A DNA stretch of 9,161 nt from Thiobacillaceae bacterium. Lineage in GTDB: Bacteria > Pseudomonadota > Gammaproteobacteria > Burkholderiales > Thiobacillaceae. The notes beneath the pieces were generated by a model. It made no database searches, was not told the DNA's origin, and saw nothing but the letters and a program-made list of their open reading frames with translations. Shown here in pieces: positions 6,498 through 9,161 of this stretch (positions within the stretch are counted from its first letter, which is position 1; the number at the start of each line of letters is the position of its first letter). The position numbers were made by a program, and so were the translations under genes. Location: positions 1 through 9,161 of the forward strand of contig JAAPAA010000092.1 of NCBI GenBank assembly GCA_012274165.1, in the 5' to 3' direction.

Positions 6498-7438
6498 GAA
6501 TGTCCTAAACGGCTTCGCAATCCCCACCACAGTCGCGCAAAACCCGGCACCAGCCCGTCAGGTGTGGCGACGACGACGAGCAGGAACATGACACCGAGCA
6601 GCATCTGCCAGGACTCGATGTACGAACTGGCAACGTTCTTGATCAGCAGGACCAGTGCTGCACCCACCAGAGGGCCGGCAAACGTTCCCGGTCCGCCGCT
6701 GACCACCATCAGCAGCACTTCAGCCGACTCTCCCAGCGAGAGCAGCTGCGGGCTGACGAAGCGGTGGTAGTACAGGAACATCAGGCCCGCGATCCCGGCC
6801 AGCACGCCCGCGTACAGAAACGCCAGCCAACGCACGAGCCACACGTCATGCCCCAGCGCGCTCATTCGGCGCGGTTGGTCGCGTGTGCCGCGCAGGCAGG
6901 CGCCGTAAGGCGAGTCGATCAACCGCTTGAGCAGCCACAGCAGCAAGACCGTGCATGCCGCGATAACCCAGAAGAAGTTCCTGGCAGTGTTCAGGTCGAT
7001 GAACTCAAGCGTCGGACGCTGGATACCGCCGATCCCGTTCTCGCCATTGGTCATGCCGACCCAACGGTAGGCGATGCCCCAGGCCACTTGCCCCAGCGCG
7101 AGCGTGATCATGGCCAAACCGATTCCAGTTGCGCGAAGGGCGATCACGCCGATGATGGCCGACAGCAGCAGCACGCCGGCGAGAACGATCGCCGCTGTCG
7201 CTGCGGGGGACAAGCCGTACCTCGTGAGCGCGATGGCCCCTAGGTACGCCGCTCCGCCAAAGACTGCGTTGTGACCGAAGCTGAACAGGCCGCCGTATCC
7301 GAGCAGCAGATTCAGGCTGGAAGCGAACAGTGCTGCGATCAGGATCTGCGTGGCCATATTGAGCGCGTAATTCGAGCCCAGCAGCCACGGCGCGCCCGCC
7401 AGCAGTATCAGCACCGCGGACACGGCGAGCAGCTTCAT
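6473..7438 (-). CDS. livM: Branched-chain amino acid-type ABC transporter permease LivM
   Basis: Second inner-membrane permease subunit of the importer, 321 residues, normal for the family. Visible marks are the N-terminal membrane helix, the block LGYGGLFSFGHNAVFGGAAY (residues 46-65), the loop TNGENGIGGI (130-139), the coupling loop from SPYGACLRGTRDQ through RMSALGHD (176-198), and VVSGGPGTFAGPLVGAAL (245-262) before the last helices. The start is fixed by the 4-bp ATGA overlap with livH. A G-rich stretch just upstream (GGGTGG) may serve as a weak ribosome binding site. The 3' end overlaps the preferred livG start by 25 bp. The coupling loop is slightly unusual (GTRDQPRRMSALG where many relatives have RAIREN-like text) but intact. 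Confidence 0.95.
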   Translation of the reverse strand: MKLLAVSAVLILLAGAPWLLGSNYALNMATQILIAALFASSLNLLLGYGGLFSFGHNAVFGGAAYLGAIALTRYGLSPAATAAIVLAGVLLLSAIIGVIALRATGIGLAMITLALGQVAWGIAYRWVGMTNGENGIGGIQRPTLEFIDLNTARNFFWVIAACTVLLLWLLKRLIDSPYGACLRGTRDQPRRMSALGHDVWLVRWLAFLYAGVLAGIAGLMFLYYHRFVSPQLLSLGESAEVLLMVVSGGPGTFAGPLVGAALVLLIKNVASSYIESWQMLLGVMFLLVVVATPDGLVPGFARLWWGLRSRLGHSWIRARTL

Positions 7439-8295
7439 ACCGCCACCCGCCCATACAGCCCCTGCGGCCGCACGGCCAGCATGACCACCATTGGCAGGAA
7501 CAACACGACGTATGCAAATTCGGCGAAGAGTGCCTGGCCGAAGACCTGAATGAAACCTGTAATCAGGCTGGCGACTACGGCTCCGCCCAGGCTTCCCACG
7601 CCGCCGAGAATGACCACTACCAGAGCGAGCGGCAGCATCTCAAGGTCCAACCCCAAGGTGGCTGAAAACAGCGGCGCGCCGAGCGCGCCGGCTAATCCCA
7701 CCAGCGCCGACCCGGCCGCGAACACGATGCTGTACAGCGCGGTGACCCGAATGCCCATTGCGCGAGCCATCAGCGGGTCGTCCACCGCGGCGCGCACCCT
7801 GGCACCGACCAAGGTGCGGCGATCAACCCACATGAGTGCGGCGGCCAAGGCCAGCGATATGCCAGTGACGAACAAACGATAGGTCGGAAAACTGAGATCA
7901 CCGAAGCTCGTCGAGCCCTGCAGCCAACGCGGAGCATCGACCTGGATCGGTGCGGCACCCCAGAGCAACTTGCAGGCATCCGCTACGATCAGCGCGGCGC
8001 CAAGAGAAGCGAGGAGCTGGGCGAGCTCGCGACCAGCCACACGGCGCAACAACCAGCGTTCGATCACGAAGCCCAGCGCCGCGACTGCGGCGGCACTGGC
8101 GAGGACGGCGAGCAGAAAGGGCAGCCCGTGCAGAATTGCCCAGGCGACCACGAACGCCCCGACCATGAACAGCGCCCCATGAGCCATGTTCGGTATCCGC
8201 ATCAGCCCGAATACCAGGGAAAAGCCCGACGAGAGCAGGAACAGCACGCCGGCAAACGAGACGGCGTTCATCGTCTGCAACACCCAGTAGTTCAT
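7435..8295 (-). CDS. livH: Branched-chain amino acid-type ABC transporter permease LivH
   Basis: One of the two inner-membrane permease subunits that form the HAAT translocation path with LivM. The protein is 286 residues and strongly hydrophobic, with about eight membrane segments. The family opening is clear (SGFSLVFGLMRIPNMAHGAL, residues 23-42). The cytoplasmic coupling loop RAAVDDPLMARAMGI (about 168-182) contacts the ATPases. The glycine-rich motif ILGGVGSLGGAV lies at 229-240. The ATG at 8295 was chosen because the codons upstream in the same frame overlap the end of livK and do not look like LivH; no strong Shine-Dalgarno sequence is visible, which suggests coupling to livK translation 7 bp away. 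Its TGA overlaps the livM ATG (ATGA, 7435-7438). Confidence 0.95.
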   Translation of the reverse strand: MNYWVLQTMNAVSFAGVLFLLSSGFSLVFGLMRIPNMAHGALFMVGAFVVAWAILHGLPFLLAVLASAAAVAALGFVIERWLLRRVAGRELAQLLASLGAALIVADACKLLWGAAPIQVDAPRWLQGSTSFGDLSFPTYRLFVTGISLALAAALMWVDRRTLVGARVRAAVDDPLMARAMGIRVTALYSIVFAAGSALVGLAGALGAPLFSATLGLDLEMLPLALVVVILGGVGSLGGAVVASLITGFIQVFGQALFAEFAYVVLFLPMVVMLAVRPQGLYGRVAV

Positions 8296-8302
8296 GGAGT
8301 CG

Positions 8303-9161
8303 TCATTCGAGATAGCGGGCCGGCGGGTAGTCCCGTGAATACGCAGGCGCAGCCAGGAACTTCGCGGGGTCGTAGGTGTAGAACTGGCTGATGTCGGGGA
8401 AGGTGGCAATGACGTGGTTCACGGCCTTGCCGTCGATCCGCTCCGTCTTGCGGATGTAGATCGTGCCGATCGGATTGCCTTGCGCGTCAAGCTTCAAGGG
8501 CCCGCGCGGTGTTGCGGCGAGCGTGGCGCTGTGCAACGCCTTGGCCAGCGCCGCATGGTCTTCTGCCTTGCCGTTCAGGCTCTTGAGCGCAGCCTCGAGC
8601 AACTGCCCGGCCACGTAGGCGCCGGTTGCGAAGACGCCGGGTTCGGCCTTAAATTCGGCACGGTAGTTGGCGGCATAGCGACGGTTTTCTGCGGTCTGGA
8701 TCTCGGGGCTGTACCAGTTGGCCGAGATCAAGCCGAGCGCCTCGTCACCGGCCGTCGCCAGCACCGACTCGTCGGTGGTGTTCGAACCGGACAACAAGGG
8801 TTTGCCACCCTTGGGATTGAACTCGCGATACTGCTTGAGAAAGCGGATCGCCCCCGCGCCCGAATAGGACAGCAGGATGGCGTCCGCGTTCGGATTGATC
8901 TTGGCGATGAAGGTGGCGAAATCCGTCGTGTTGAAAGGTGACCACAGCCTCTGCACCACTTTCCCGCCGGCCTCTTCGAACGTGCGCTGGAAGCCACCAG
9001 CCAGTTCGTGCGAAAAAGCGAGATCTTCACCGACGACCGCCACCCGCTTGTAGCCCAGTGTCTTGGCGGCATAGGTGCCGAGGACATGGGTGGCTTGCGC
9101 AGATGAAGCCGAAACGCGCACGGTCAGCGGATTGGCCCTGCGCTGGGTGAGATCCTCGCCG
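8303..9161 (-). CDS. ABC transporter periplasmic substrate-binding protein, LivK/BraC type (5' end cut by window)
   Basis: This is the ligand-binding subunit of a HAAT-family importer: it captures the substrate in the periplasm and delivers it to the LivHM permease. The reading frame stays open to the window edge and 285 residues are visible. The family usually has about 380-400, so the signal peptide and roughly the first 110 residues are missing. A GTG at 9121 is not the start, because the codons upstream continue the family pattern (EDLTQRR before a conserved SSAQATH segment). The periplasmic-binding type 1 fold shows in GYKRVAVVGEDLAFSHE, in the TTDF segment followed by NPNADAILLSYSG, and in the tail YSRDYPPARY. 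Its TGA lies 7 bp before livH. The ligand cannot be read from sequence: members bind branched-chain amino acids, aromatic acids, amides or other small acids. Family assignment is secure; substrate is open. Confidence 0.93.
   Translation of the reverse strand, partial: GEDLTQRRANPLTVRVSASSAQATHVLGTYAAKTLGYKRVAVVGEDLAFSHELAGGFQRTFEEAGGKVVQRLWSPFNTTDFATFIAKINPNADAILLSYSGAGAIRFLKQYREFNPKGGKPLLSGSNTTDESVLATAGDEALGLISANWYSPEIQTAENRRYAANYRAEFKAEPGVFATGAYVAGQLLEAALKSLNGKAEDHAALAKALHSATLAATPRGPLKLDAQGNPIGTIYIRKTERIDGKAVNHVIATFPDISQFYTYDPAKFLAAPAYSRDYPPARYLE

Noticed and set aside
9119..9121. GTG as the start codon of the binding protein
   Set aside because: The upstream codons continue the conserved family sequence to the window edge and a signal peptide is missing, so the gene is cut, not short.

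Overview
The window is GC-rich (by eye above 60% G+C) and compactly coded, with every supported gene on the minus strand, so transcription runs from high to low coordinates. The gene content, the strong third-position G/C bias and the close resemblance of the E1 genes to Pseudomonas bkdA1/bkdA2 point to a proteobacterium. A soil- or host-associated betaproteobacterium (Burkholderiales) is my best guess, inferred and not proven. No RNA genes, mobile elements, CRISPR arrays or long repeats are visible.

Region 1 (9161 down to 5039) is a complete five-part branched-chain-amino-acid-type (HAAT) ABC importer in the order livK-livH-livM-livG-livF. Only livK is cut, at its 5' end by the window edge. 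Junctions are tight: ATGA at livH/livM, a short livM/livG overlap and a livG/livF overlap.

Region 2 (5023 down to 2592) holds three catabolic genes: two different short-chain dehydrogenases/reductases (SDRs) and a beta-keto acid cleavage enzyme (BKACE, former DUF849, 3-keto-5-aminohexanoate cleavage enzyme family). The first SDR starts 15 bp after livF. The other two junctions are both TGA-A-ATG, so co-translation is likely.

Region 3 (2591 down to 2395) is the only real non-coding gap, about 200 bp. It precedes the bkd genes and contains a marginal 36-codon ORF whose stop directly abuts the bkdA1 start.

Region 4 (2391 down to 1) encodes the branched-chain 2-oxo acid dehydrogenase complex: E1 alpha (bkdA1), E1 beta (bkdA2) and the first 28 codons of the E2 lipoyl acyltransferase (bkdB), which runs off the window.

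Taken together this looks like one catabolic locus. The importer brings in an acidic or amino-acid-like substrate. One or both SDRs could oxidise a hydroxy acid to a beta-keto acid. BKACE would cleave that with acetyl-CoA to acetoacetate plus an acyl-CoA. The bkd complex converts branched 2-oxo acids to acyl-CoA. The individual families are well known; the combination, and the unknown BKACE substrate, are the unusual part.
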